Shown here: one piece after another, positions 16,796 through 25,698 of the stretch | How positions within the stretch are numbered: the first letter of the stretch is position 1 | Layout of the letters: every line of letters begins with the position of its first letter | Assembly (NCBI RefSeq): GCF_013337285.1 | Contig: NZ_SUPW01000006.1 | Location: 266,773-330,772, forward strand | DNA length: 64,000 nucleotides | Reading direction: 5' to 3' | Source of the DNA: Agrobacterium tumefaciens | Lineage (GTDB): Bacteria > Pseudomonadota > Alphaproteobacteria > Rhizobiales > Rhizobiaceae | Position numbers and translations under genes: made by a program | Notes under the pieces: generated by a model | What the model was told of the DNA's origin: nothing | What the model saw: the letters and a program-made list of their open reading frames with translations, nothing else | The model's database searches: none

Positions 16796-17860
16796 TCAAT
16801 GGCTGTTGGTTCTGCGTAGCGCCTGCAGGCGCAGCGTAAGGATGAAAAGCGGCACGCCGATCAGCGTCAGCGCAAGGCCGATCGGCATCGGCGTATCAGC
16901 CACCAGCCCGCGCGACAGCGTATCGGCGGTTACCACCAAGATGCCGCCGGTGAGCCCCGACAGGAAAAGCCTGGCGCGGCCGACGGCGGGCGAAACGAAA
17001 GTGGCGAGATGTGGGGCTATGACGCCGAGGAATGTGAGCGGGCCGACCGCGGTGACGGCTGAGGCACTGAGGATGACCGCGAAAACGATGACGAGCGGGC
17101 GTGAATGCCTGACGGTTTCGCCGAGCGCCATGGCCATCTCGTTGCCGAGATCGAAGACCGCAAGTGCCCGACCGAGCAAAAAGATGCCGGCGAGACTTGC
17201 GGCAAAGAGGGGAGCAAAAACGAGATTGGTGGACCAGCTTGCCTGAAACAGCGAACCCGCCATCCAGTCGGCCAGTGAAAGCGAAGTTTCCGCTGGCGTG
17301 TAAAGCAGAAGCACCGAGGAAACGGACGAGAGGGCGGATTCGATTGCGATGCCCATCAGCAGGATGGCCAGACCGCTCGATCGTTCGCGCCCGACGAGCG
17401 TGATCAGGAGGAAGGCTACAGCCAGACCGCCGCCGACGGCCGCCAGCGCTACCATTGTTTTCGGCGCGGCCGGCACCAGCACCAGAAGCAGCATGATGGT
17501 GGTCATCGACCCCTGGCTCAGACCAAACAGGCCGGGATCGGCGAGCGGATTGCGGGCGACGGATTGCAGCATGGCGCCTGCTAACGCCACACTCCAGCCG
17601 GCCATGAAACCGAGCAGAATGCGCGGCAGCCGCACCGTCCATAGTGCATAGGCCTGATCGTCGCCCACATGCCCGCCGGCAAGGCCGCGCAAAAGATCGA
17701 ATAGACCTGTTTCGGTATTGCCGAGGCTAACGGATATGGCGATGAGCACAAGCGCCAGCCCCATCAGCGCGATGCCGGCTTTTAGATTGCCGATGCCGAT
17801 TTGCAGGCCGCTGGGCAGCCTGAGCACCGCTTTGCCGTCGGTGGCGAAATGGCGTTTCAT
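16796..17860 (-). CDS. Ferric-siderophore ABC transporter, permease (FecCD family)
   Basis: A 354-residue inner-membrane permease with about nine or ten hydrophobic segments. FecCD-family landmarks are RLPRILLGFMAGWSVALAGA near residue 85, ARNPLADPGLFGLSQGS, and the C-terminal GPLTFLGVIAPHLA. It starts at the ATG at 17860, overlapping the stop of the preceding permease by four bases (ATGA), which indicates translational coupling. With its sister it forms the membrane channel of the siderophore importer. Confidence 0.9.
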   Translation of the reverse strand: MKRHFATDGKAVLRLPSGLQIGIGNLKAGIALMGLALVLIAISVSLGNTETGLFDLLRGLAGGHVGDDQAYALWTVRLPRILLGFMAGWSVALAGAMLQSVARNPLADPGLFGLSQGSMTTIMLLLVLVPAAPKTMVALAAVGGGLAVAFLLITLVGRERSSGLAILLMGIAIESALSSVSSVLLLYTPAETSLSLADWMAGSLFQASWSTNLVFAPLFAASLAGIFLLGRALAVFDLGNEMAMALGETVRHSRPLVIVFAVILSASAVTAVGPLTFLGVIAPHLATFVSPAVGRARLFLSGLTGGILVVTADTLSRGLVADTPMPIGLALTLIGVPLFILTLRLQALRRTNSH

Positions 17861-18870
17861 GACAGCCCCCTTTGCGAAGGCGAAAGATAGAAGCGCTTGA
17901 CGATGACAATGAAGACGAGGCCGCCGAGCAGATCCATGAACAGCCCGGTATTGACCACATAAGGCGCAAACAGGGTCTGCGCACCAAGATCGGCCAGCAC
18001 GCAGAGACCCGCGCCGACAAGGGCGGAGGCTGGCAGAGCGAGCGTGAAGTTCACCCCCACCAGCGGCCGGATCATATGCGGCACGATAAGGCCGACGAAA
18101 CCGATCGGGCCGCAGATCGCCACCGCTGAGCCCGACGCCAGCATGGTGGCGAAGAGCGCGAGCCGGGAAATACGCGTCACGTTCACACCGGCGGAGGCGG
18201 CTTTTTCCGCGCCCAGCAGAACGAGCGTCAGCGGCCGGGCGACCGACAACAATATTGCCAGCGCAATGGCTCCGATCCACCAGAAATCGGTGAGCCGCGC
18301 GGCATAGACGTGGTTGATATTGCCGCCCACCCAGCTCAGAAATTCGCTGCGCCGTGTCGGATTTGATAACAGCAGGGCATTGGTCACGCCGATCAGCAGC
18401 ATCGAAACCAGCGCGCCGGAAAGGATGAGCGACAGGCCGCGCGGATCGTTCGACCGTCCGGCAAGACGGGCGACGAGGAAGCAGGCGCCAAAGCCGAGAC
18501 CGGCGCCGACGAGTGCCGCTAATCCCTGCACGTCAGGAGAAAAATCGAACACCAGCGCGCCGGCAACCACAAAAAGCGTCGCGCCAGCATTCAAGCCCAG
18601 AGTAGAGGGCGAGGCGAGGGGATTGCGGACAAGCCCCTGCAGCACGCAGCCGCTGACGGCGGTGGTGGCGCCCACATAAATCGCAATCAGTAAGCGCGGG
18701 ATTTGCTGATAGAGAAGCACCGACTGTTCATAGGTGTCGGCCTCACCACGCCAGAGCGTTGCCGCGATTTCGGCAAGCGGCATATCGCCGGTCATGACGA
18801 GCAGATTAATAGTGAGAATGGCGGCCAGCAGCAGCGCGGCGGCAAAAATCAGCGTTACTTTCGAGGTCAT
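17857..18870 (-). CDS. Ferric-siderophore ABC transporter, permease (FecCD family)
   Basis: A 337-residue permease, sister to the next gene. It shows the FecCD motifs QIPRLLIAIYVGATTAVSG, LVRNPLASPSTLGLNAGA and GPIGFVGLIVPHMIRPLVG, with about ten predicted membrane spans. It overlaps the ATPase stop by four bases (ATGA) and the following permease start by four bases, so the ATPase, permease, permease and binding-protein genes form a tight operon. Confidence 0.9.
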   Translation of the reverse strand: MTSKVTLIFAAALLLAAILTINLLVMTGDMPLAEIAATLWRGEADTYEQSVLLYQQIPRLLIAIYVGATTAVSGCVLQGLVRNPLASPSTLGLNAGATLFVVAGALVFDFSPDVQGLAALVGAGLGFGACFLVARLAGRSNDPRGLSLILSGALVSMLLIGVTNALLLSNPTRRSEFLSWVGGNINHVYAARLTDFWWIGAIALAILLSVARPLTLVLLGAEKAASAGVNVTRISRLALFATMLASGSAVAICGPIGFVGLIVPHMIRPLVGVNFTLALPASALVGAGLCVLADLGAQTLFAPYVVNTGLFMDLLGGLVFIVIVKRFYLSPSQRGLS

Positions 18871-19658
18871 GCTGAAATGGCCTGTTCCTGCCGGTCCAGC
18901 CGGGGCACGCAGATGAGCCGCCCCTGACGGGAGAAGATATCGGCTTCGAGATCGAAGACCTCGGCGACATTTTCAGGGGTGACCGTTTTTTCAACCGGCC
19001 CTGAGGCGAGAACCTGTCCGGCTTTCAGCATGATGACATCATCGGCGAAAGTGGAGGCGAGGTTGAGGTCATGCAGCACGACGATCACGGTTTTGCCGTG
19101 CCTGTCGGTCAACTCGCGCACGAGGCCGAGAACGGCATATTGATATTTCATGTCTAGATGGTTGACCGGCTCGTCCATCAGGATCACGTCGGTATCCTGC
19201 GCCAGCACCATGGCAATGAAGGCGCGCTGGCGCTGGCCGCCGGACAGCGTGTTGACCTGCGCCTTCGCCTTGTCTTCCAGCCCGACGGTCTTCAGCGCCT
19301 CGGCAAAAAGCGCTCGGTCGCGCTCAGATGGACCGCCGCCGAGCCCGTAACGCGCATAACCCGCGAGTTCGACCAACTCGCCAAGCGTCATATAGTCAGG
19401 GCAATGGCATTCCTGCGGCAGATAGGCGATGCGGCGGGCGAGTTCCCGGCGTCCGATTTCGCCGATCAAACGCTCGCCAAGCCTTATTTTGCCTGATGAC
19501 AAGGGAAGGAAACCCATGATGGTTTTTAACAGCGTCGACTTGCCGCAGCCATTGGGGCCGACCAGCGCCGTCACCCGGCCGGTTTGGAAGCGGGCGGACA
19601 ATCCTCTCAAGACGGGGACGTGTCCGTAGCTGGCGTGAAGGTCCGTCGCATCAAGCAC
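18867..19658 (-). CDS. Ferric-siderophore ABC transporter, ATP-binding protein
   Basis: The 263-residue ATPase of the importer, FepC/FecE type. It has Walker A GPNGCGKST, signature LSGGQRQRAFIA and Walker B VILMDEP followed by the H-loop histidine in VVLHDLN. I prefer the GTG at 19658 because AGGAG lies nine bases upstream. An in-frame TTG at 19667 would put that AGGAG directly against the start codon. It is the first gene of the uptake operon; a near-match to the TGA-N9-TCA box lies about 65 bases upstream. Confidence 0.88.
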   Translation of the reverse strand: MLDATDLHASYGHVPVLRGLSARFQTGRVTALVGPNGCGKSTLLKTIMGFLPLSSGKIRLGERLIGEIGRRELARRIAYLPQECHCPDYMTLGELVELAGYARYGLGGGPSERDRALFAEALKTVGLEDKAKAQVNTLSGGQRQRAFIAMVLAQDTDVILMDEPVNHLDMKYQYAVLGLVRELTDRHGKTVIVVLHDLNLASTFADDVIMLKAGQVLASGPVEKTVTPENVAEVFDLEADIFSRQGRLICVPRLDRQEQAISA

Positions 19659-19722
19659 CGGATACAACTCCTGTTATTCATGCGGCCATGCGTCGAGACG
19701 CCGCACAGCCGTTATAAGCATT

Positions 19723-19737
19723 TGAATTTAAATATCG
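19723..19737. promoter_or_regulatory. Near-match to RirA box upstream of siderophore uptake operon
   Basis: TGAATTTAAATATCG fits TGA-N9-TCA with one mismatch (TCG for TCA). It lies in an AT-rich patch 65 bases upstream of the ABC ATPase start. It is weaker than the perfect boxes at 5526 and 22201, but its place between the divergent uptake operon and monooxygenase gene is right for an operator. Confidence 0.35.
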
Positions 19738-19881
19738 ATCCTGCGAAAAACGGGTCTCGTTCCGGCAAGCGCGACGCTCTGATCTTGAAGCGACACTAAA
19801 CTATAGTAAAACTCTCCACAAATCGAAATTTGCCGATTCAACCCGCAGATTTCTTCCCGGTTATTTCAGTCGAGGTGCATC

Positions 19882-21183
19882 ATGTCAGTCGCAGCCAAGC
19901 TCCATGTCGGTATGTCGCTGGCCCCAACCTGGCTCAGCGGCGAGGCGTGGCGGCGCGCGGACAGCGATATAGATGGGGTGTTTTCCAGCGATTATTTCGT
20001 CGATCTGGCGCAGCGCGCCGAGGCGGCGCATGTGGATTTCGTCTTCCGGCCCGATACGCTTTTTCTGCGCACCGAGGGGCTGGAAACCGGCGGCGGATTT
20101 GCCAGCATGGACCCGACAATGCTTCTGGCCGCAATCGCCCGGGAGACCAGTCGCGTCGGCCTGTTATCCACCGTTTCGACGACCTTCCTGCCGCCCTATG
20201 TGGTTGCCCGCCAGATTCAGTCGCTGAACTGGCTGAGCAACGGTCGGGCGGGGTGGAACATCGTTACGGCGCTGGAGGGCCACGAAAATTTCGGTCTGAG
20301 AGAGATGCCGTCGCCGCAGGAGCGCTATGAACGCGCCGCGGAATTCACACAAGTGGTGCGGCAACTCTGGGCAAGTTTTCCGAACGAGGCGTTGAAGCTC
20401 GACAGGGAAAGCGGGCGTTTTGCCGATTCCTCGCTGGTGCGGCCGGTTGCTCATGAAGGGCCGCACTTCAGCGTCAAAGGCCCGCTCAACCTGCCGGCCC
20501 ATGCCAGCCGCATTCCGCTTGTGCAGGCCGGTGCTTCTCCCGAGGGCCGCGATTTCGCTTCGTCGGTGGCGGATGCGGTTTTTGCCTCGACGCCGGATAT
20601 GCAGGCCGCCATCGAACTCAGGGCGGATCTGCGCCGCAGGGCCGAGGGGCATGGCCGAAAGCCGGATGGGGTGAAGCTGATGCCGGGCCTCAGCCTCTAT
20701 CTGGCGGAGACCGGCAAGGAGGCGCAGGACCTCTTCGCGGAGACCCATACCCGCGCCAACCGCGCCCGTGCCTTTGCCTCCATCCGTGACATGACGGGCC
20801 TAGATCTCTCTGACTGGCCGCTCACGCGGATCGTCACCGCCTCGGATTTGCCATCGCCGCCTGAAACACCCAGAAGCCGCACCCATGCCAATCTGCTCCG
20901 CCGGTTGATCGAGCGGGAAACGTTAAGCGTCGGGGACCTGCTGCAACGACCGGAAGTGATGGGGTCAGGCCACTGGCAGATCATCGGCACCGTCGAGGAT
21001 GCTTTTGAAAGCATTCGGGAATGGGCGCAGGCGGGTGCGATAGACGGTTTTGTCGCGGTGCCCGGCGGGTCTGTCGCTTCGATGCGGCTGGTATTGGAGC
21101 GGTTGCTTCCCAGGCTTGCCGATGCCGGGCTTTTTCGCACCGGCTATTCCGGCCACACCTTTGCGGAGCATCTGGCCGAATAG
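19882..21183 (+). CDS. Flavin-dependent monooxygenase, NtaA/SnaA/DszA family
   Basis: A 433-residue bacterial luciferase-like (class C) monooxygenase that would use reduced FMN from a partner reductase to oxygenate a small organic substrate. Landmarks of the NtaA/SnaA/DszA/SfnG branch include the opening GMSLAPTWLSG, the DPTMLLAAIARET segment, STTFLPPYVVARQIQSLNWLS, SNGRAGWNIVTALEGHENFG near 120-140, and the C-terminal GFVAVPGGS. GAGGTG lies six bases before the start. The gene is divergent from the siderophore uptake operon and ends two bases before the convergent IclR gene. No reductase is nearby, and the substrate (sulfur compound, chelator or siderophore-related molecule) cannot be told from sequence. 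Confidence 0.8.
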   Translation: MSVAAKLHVGMSLAPTWLSGEAWRRADSDIDGVFSSDYFVDLAQRAEAAHVDFVFRPDTLFLRTEGLETGGGFASMDPTMLLAAIARETSRVGLLSTVSTTFLPPYVVARQIQSLNWLSNGRAGWNIVTALEGHENFGLREMPSPQERYERAAEFTQVVRQLWASFPNEALKLDRESGRFADSSLVRPVAHEGPHFSVKGPLNLPAHASRIPLVQAGASPEGRDFASSVADAVFASTPDMQAAIELRADLRRRAEGHGRKPDGVKLMPGLSLYLAETGKEAQDLFAETHTRANRARAFASIRDMTGLDLSDWPLTRIVTASDLPSPPETPRSRTHANLLRRLIERETLSVGDLLQRPEVMGSGHWQIIGTVEDAFESIREWAQAGAIDGFVAVPGGSVASMRLVLERLLPRLADAGLFRTGYSGHTFAEHLAE

Positions 21184-21185
21184 AA

Positions 21186-21962
21186 TTACGATCCGCCGGA
21201 TTCGCCCGTCGCCTTTGTGGCCGCTTGGAGCAGTCGCGAAAAATGTCCTTCGGCCTCGGCGGTCGCCAGGAAGGATACGGTGGTGACGACACAACAGATT
21301 TCGCGCTGGGCGTCGAAAACCGGGGCCGCCTTGCCCGTCAGGGCGGAAAACAGGTGTTCGTTGAGTTCCGCCCCGCCTGTTTCGCGGATGGTGTTGAGAA
21401 CCTTCGCCTCGGGGCGTGCGCCGCGAAAGGCGGCGGGCTGCAATTTGCGAACGGCTGCAATTCTATCCGGCGGCAGGTAAGCCTGAAAAACCAGCCCGCA
21501 GGCGCTGTTGTCCAGCGGCAGAACATCACCGAGCGCCACGGTACTGATGGAGAAGCTGGCGCTCCTGTGCCATTGAACCACGGTCGGGCCGCGATCGGTC
21601 CAGATCGCCACGCCACAGCTGGCGCCGATCTGCGAGGCCAGATTTTTCATCTGTCGACCGGCAGTCTCGACCGGATTGATTCGTCTCAGCGCGCTGATGC
21701 CTATCCCCAGTGCCGCCGGCCCGAGATCGTAGCAGCCGCTTGCGGGATCCTGGGTCACCAGTCCTTCCCGCACCAGGCTCTGCATATAACGGTGTGCGGT
21801 TGAACGACCGGTGCCGGCGCGTTTGGCCAATTCGCCAAGCGCGACTGCCGTCTCCGATTTTGCAAGAAGATCGAGAAAACGCGCCGCGATCGACACGGAT
21901 TGAATGAGCGCCGAACGCTTCTCGCCCTCGTTCTCAGGCAGATCATCGGCATCGTCATTCAT
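21186..21962 (-). CDS. IclR-family transcriptional regulator
   Basis: A 258-residue regulator. The N-terminal winged helix-turn-helix (about residues 20-80) contains LGELAKRAGTGRSTAHRYM and the C-terminal effector domain contains SCGVAIWTDRGPTVVQW. I start it at the ATG at 21962 (MNDDADDLPE); the frame stays open to 22118, but the extra residues do not look like the family. It is divergent from the TonB-dependent receptor and converges on the monooxygenase gene with only two bases between stop codons, so it may control either one. Confidence 0.82.
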   Translation of the reverse strand: MNDDADDLPENEGEKRSALIQSVSIAARFLDLLAKSETAVALGELAKRAGTGRSTAHRYMQSLVREGLVTQDPASGCYDLGPAALGIGISALRRINPVETAGRQMKNLASQIGASCGVAIWTDRGPTVVQWHRSASFSISTVALGDVLPLDNSACGLVFQAYLPPDRIAAVRKLQPAAFRGARPEAKVLNTIRETGGAELNEHLFSALTGKAAPVFDAQREICCVVTTVSFLATAEAEGHFSRLLQAATKATGESGGS

Positions 21963-22200
21963 GGCGTTCAAACAGATTCCCTCATTTTTGGACTGAACAT
22001 GCCTAACGCATCGGCTCGAAAACCGGAATTGATTTCTGGGAGGAAAACAGGCCGTTGCGACGCTTTGCCAATCGTGGTGCAGACGGGTGGGCGATAAATT
22101 TTGTTGTAAATATGGCACATCCCGTTACGGAACCCCAATTGTCCGCAATGCAGAACGTATTCTCTATTGCGAAACAGATAACGCTTCCATTACTTGAATA

Positions 22201-22215
22201 TGACTTTAATACTCA
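22201..22215. promoter_or_regulatory. RirA-type iron-responsive box upstream of TonB receptor
   Basis: TGACTTTAATACTCA fits TGA-N9-TCA exactly and ends 20 bases before the receptor start codon, in a strongly AT-rich promoter region (about 22140-22225). This is where a RirA repressor would block the receptor promoter under iron sufficiency. Confidence 0.65.
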
Positions 22216-22235
22216 TGTTTATTTAGGGGTGTGTT

Positions 22236-24329
22236 ATGGGGTTTCGCTCTAACGGTCGTTTGATGAACGGAGTCAGCGTTCTGACACTGGCGACGCTGTT
22301 TGTAACGCCGGTCCTGGGTCAGGATCAGCTGGCTGAGACAGCGGGGACGACCGTTCTCAAACCGATCGTCGTGACCGGTGAAAAAGTGGCGCGCGATATG
22401 AGGAATACGGCGTCGTCCGTTTCGGTCATATCCAGTGAGAAAATCAAAAAGGAAAAGACCGGCGACCCGACCGTTTCGGATGCGATCAAGGATATTCCGA
22501 ACGTCGTTTACACCGACAATGTCAGCGCTCCGATCATTCGCGGACAGGACACGCAGGGACCGAATACGGGTTCAATCGCCTTCTTCACCGGCACGGTGCC
22601 GCGCGCCACGATCAATGTCGACGGTCATTATCTCGGTTATAACGAGTTCATCTATGGCGCGACCTCCATCTGGGATGTCGACAGCATCGAGGTCTTCCGC
22701 GGTCCGCAGACCACCTCACAGGGCGCGAACGCTATTGCCGGCGCCATCCTCGTCAATACCAAAGACCCGACGTTTACGCCGGAAGCGAGCTATCAGGCCG
22801 AGATCGGCAATTATCACCAGAAGCGCGGTTCCTTCGCCTTTTCCGGTCCGCTGATCGAAGACGAACTGGCGGCGCGCATGGCGATCGACTATTCAGGTCG
22901 TGACACCTTCATCGATTATATCAATTCCGCTTTTGCCCATGACGGCACGGATCAGAACTTCAAGGAGTTCAACGGTCGTTTCAAGCTTCTGTGGGAACCT
23001 TCGGAAATCCCCGGTCTTTCGACCAAGCTCACCTATTCCTATAACGCCTCCAACCGGCCTAGCCAGGAAGCGGCGTCGCGTCCTTTCGAGGATCTCAATC
23101 ACATCACCAACACGATGCCGAGCTTCAGCCAGTATACCAATACCGGCATTCTCGACATCAACTACGATTTCGAGAATGGTGTGAAACTGTTCAACCAGAC
23201 GCAGTTTTCCTCGTCCATCGCCAAGCGCAGGGTCGGCATTGCCAATACCGGCGATGCCGATATCGACCTGAAGAACACCTCCCACGAAACCCGTGTGACC
23301 TTTGGTGATCAGGAGGATGTGTTGAGCGGCGTAGCGGGTATCTTCTACGCGCATACGAAAGCCGACGAAGTGCTTTATCTGCGCGGAACATCGCGCTTCA
23401 ACGACACCAAGGACAATCTCGGTCTTTTCAGCGAACTGAGCTATCGCCTGACCGATCAATGGACCCTGACGGGTGGTCTGCGCTACCAGCAGGACCAGAT
23501 TCAGCGCAGCGGTTACAGAACGCTGAGCGCCACAAGCAGAAGTTCGGTCAATTATGACGAGACTTTCTCTGAAATTCTGCCGAAGGCCTCGCTCGCTTAT
23601 GCCGTGAATGATGACTGGACGGTGGGTGGCTTGATCAGCCGCGGTTACAATCCCGGCGGTGTTGCATTTGACCTGACGACCAGCAAATGGCGGACCTTCG
23701 ACAAGGAAACCATCTGGAACTATGAACTCTTCACCCGCGCCAGTCTGCTGGATGATACGCTGACGATCAACGGCAACCTGTTCTACATGGACATGAAGGA
23801 TGCGCAGTTCAACGTGCCGATCGTTGTGTCCACCGGCATCAGCGAATCCTACACCGTCAATGCTGAAGAGGCCCATGCCTACGGCCTGGAAATCGGCGCG
23901 GATTATCAGGTTCTCGACAATCTGACGCTCAAAGCCAGCGCCGGTTTGCTGAAGACGAAAATCGACGAGATTTCCAGCAATTCCGCCTATCTCGGCAAGG
24001 AATTCGCCAAGTCTCCCGGTTACAGCTTCACCATCGGCGCGAGTTGGGACGTGACGGACAAGTTCACCGTTTCGGGGCAGGTGCGCCATCTCGACGGTTA
24101 TTATTCCGACACGGATAACAAGGCCGTCTATGCGATCGAGCCCTATACGATCGCGGATGTGCGGGCGAGCTACAAGTTCCAGGAGGAGCTTGAGTTCTAC
24201 GCTTACGTCAAGAACGTCTTCGACGAACGTGCGCCGACACTGATGAAGGAAAATCGCGGTATTGGCGGCATCGAGGCCAGCATGACCGAACCGCGCATGT
24301 TCGGCATCGGTGTTCGCGGCACCTTCTGA
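22236..24329 (+). CDS. TonB-dependent outer-membrane receptor (probable ferric siderophore receptor)
   Basis: A 697-residue outer-membrane receptor. It begins with a signal peptide (about 1-28), then a TonB-box-like segment (VLKPIVVTGE, about 40-49), a plug domain (VSDAIKDIPNV to the region around GPQTTSQGANAIAGAI) and a 22-strand-type barrel, ending in the C-terminal phenylalanine (GVRGTF) needed for barrel insertion. AGGGG precedes the start. The gene follows a TGA-N9-TCA box and lies beside the siderophore uptake operon. It is therefore a good candidate for the receptor of the catecholate made here, although a xenosiderophore or another ligand is possible. A strong terminator follows. Confidence 0.88.
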   Translation: MGFRSNGRLMNGVSVLTLATLFVTPVLGQDQLAETAGTTVLKPIVVTGEKVARDMRNTASSVSVISSEKIKKEKTGDPTVSDAIKDIPNVVYTDNVSAPIIRGQDTQGPNTGSIAFFTGTVPRATINVDGHYLGYNEFIYGATSIWDVDSIEVFRGPQTTSQGANAIAGAILVNTKDPTFTPEASYQAEIGNYHQKRGSFAFSGPLIEDELAARMAIDYSGRDTFIDYINSAFAHDGTDQNFKEFNGRFKLLWEPSEIPGLSTKLTYSYNASNRPSQEAASRPFEDLNHITNTMPSFSQYTNTGILDINYDFENGVKLFNQTQFSSSIAKRRVGIANTGDADIDLKNTSHETRVTFGDQEDVLSGVAGIFYAHTKADEVLYLRGTSRFNDTKDNLGLFSELSYRLTDQWTLTGGLRYQQDQIQRSGYRTLSATSRSSVNYDETFSEILPKASLAYAVNDDWTVGGLISRGYNPGGVAFDLTTSKWRTFDKETIWNYELFTRASLLDDTLTINGNLFYMDMKDAQFNVPIVVSTGISESYTVNAEEAHAYGLEIGADYQVLDNLTLKASAGLLKTKIDEISSNSAYLGKEFAKSPGYSFTIGASWDVTDKFTVSGQVRHLDGYYSDTDNKAVYAIEPYTIADVRASYKFQEELEFYAYVKNVFDERAPTLMKENRGIGGIEASMTEPRMFGIGVRGTF

Positions 24330-24352
24330 GCCACCGGGCGAACCAGAAAGAC

Positions 24353-24388
24353 AAAAAGGCCTTCGAAGCTGTCTTCGAAGGCCTTTTT
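24353..24388. terminator. Bidirectional rho-independent terminator
   Basis: A perfect 15-bp stem (AAAAGGCCTTCGAAG at 24354-24368 with CTTCGAAGGCCTTTT at 24373-24387, loop CTGT) with an A-run on one side and a T-run on the other. It lies between the convergent receptor and glutaryl-CoA dehydrogenase genes and serves both. Confidence 0.92.
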
Positions 24389-24414
24389 CTTACTGGGAAT
24401 GATGGGGCAACGCC

Positions 24415-25602
24415 TCAGAAAAACGCCTGAATGCCCGTCTGCGCCCGGCCGAGGATCAACGCGTGAACGTCATGCGTGCCCTCATAGGTGTTGACCGTTT
24501 CAAGGTTCTGGGCGTGGCGCATGACGTGATATTCGATCTGGATGCCGTTGCCGCCGTGCATGTCGCGGGCCTGGCGGGCGATATCCAGCGCCTTGCCGCA
24601 ATTGTTGCGCTTGATGATGGAGATCATTTCCGGCGCCATCCTGTGCTCATCCATCAGGCGGCCGATGCGCAGCGATGCCTGAAGGCCGAGCGCGATTTCA
24701 GTCTGCATGTCGGCGAGCTTCTTCTGGTAAAGCTGCATGCCGGCCAGCGGCTTGCCGAACTGCTTGCGGTCGAGACCATATTGCAGGGCGCGGAACCAGC
24801 AATCTTCGGCCGCGCCCATCACACCCCAGGAAATGCCATAGCGGGCGCGGTTGAGGCAACCGAACGGGCCTTTCAGGCCGGAAACATTGGGAAGAAGCGC
24901 GTCTTCCCCGACTTCGACGCCATCCATGACGATTTCGCCGGTAATCGAGGCGCGCAGCGAGAGTTTGCCGCCGATCTTGGGGGCGGAAAGGCCCTTCATG
25001 CCCTTTTCCAGCACGAAACCCCTGATCTGGTTGTCATGGGCTTCCGATTTGGCCCAGACGACGAAGACATCGGCGATCGGCGCATTGGAAATCCACATCT
25101 TCGAACCGCGCAGGCGATAGCCGCCGGCGATCTTTTCGGCGCGGGTCTTCATGCCGCCGGGATCGGAACCGGCATCCGGCTCGGTCAGCCCGAAACAGCC
25201 AATAAGCTCACCCGAGACGAGGCCGGGCAGGTATTTCTTCTTCTGTTCGTCAGAGCCATAGGCGAAGATCGGGTGGATGACGAGCGAGGACTGCACGCTC
25301 ATCATCGAGCGATAACCGCTATCGATGCGCTCCACCTCGCGGGCGACGAGACCGTAGGCGACGTAGCTCGCATTGGCCGCGCCATATTCTTCCGGCAGGG
25401 TGACGCCGAGCAGGCCGGTGCGGCCCATCAGACGGAACAGTTCTGGCTCGGTGGTTTCGGAAAGATAGGCCTCGGACACGCGCGGCATGAGTTCGGATTT
25501 GCCGAAGGCGGCGGCGGCGTCGCGGATCATCCGCTCGTCGTCGGTCAGTTGGTCTTCGAGCAGGAAAGGGTCCTGCCAATTGAATGCTGCGCGTTCGCTC
25601 AC
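24415..25602 (-). CDS. gcdH: Glutaryl-CoA dehydrogenase
   Basis: A 395-residue acyl-CoA dehydrogenase that oxidises and decarboxylates glutaryl-CoA to crotonyl-CoA, in lysine, tryptophan and glutarate breakdown. The C-terminus has the glutaryl-CoA dehydrogenase hallmark [17 protein letters not shown], with the catalytic base at Glu374. Upstream are the FAD/substrate segments [16 protein letters not shown] and [19 protein letters not shown]. Length and motifs match the mitochondrial and bacterial enzymes. It is divergent from a LysR regulator that begins 96 bases away, the arrangement seen for gcdH with its own regulator. Confidence 0.93.
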   Translation of the reverse strand: MSERAAFNWQDPFLLEDQLTDDERMIRDAAAAFGKSELMPRVSEAYLSETTEPELFRLMGRTGLLGVTLPEEYGAANASYVAYGLVAREVERIDSGYRSMMSVQSSLVIHPIFAYGSDEQKKKYLPGLVSGELIGCFGLTEPDAGSDPGGMKTRAEKIAGGYRLRGSKMWISNAPIADVFVVWAKSEAHDNQIRGFVLEKGMKGLSAPKIGGKLSLRASITGEIVMDGVEVGEDALLPNVSGLKGPFGCLNRARYGISWGVMGAAEDCWFRALQYGLDRKQFGKPLAGMQLYQKKLADMQTEIALGLQASLRIGRLMDEHRMAPEMISIIKRNNCGKALDIARQARDMHGGNGIQIEYHVMRHAQNLETVNTYEGTHDVHALILGRAQTGIQAFF

Positions 25603-25634
25603 TTTATGCCTCCGGATTTGCTGGCCGGATTATT

Positions 25635-25684
25635 GGTAATCGATCCTGACGGCACAAGCCATGTTTACTCATTTTTGCATTACC
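25635..25684. promoter_or_regulatory. Inverted repeat in gcdH/LysR divergent promoter
   Basis: GGTAAT at 25635-25640 and ATTACC at 25679-25684 form a split inverted repeat in the 96-base gap between gcdH and the divergent LysR gene. The spacing is large for a single LysR site, so this is only a candidate for two half-sites. Confidence 0.25.
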
Positions 25685-25698
25685 TATAGTCATATCTC

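Noticed and set aside
16796..18280. A 494-residue form of the second FecCD permease
   Set aside because: The first 140 codons overlap the other permease in another frame; the start at 17860 overlaps the upstream stop by ATGA and gives the normal family length.
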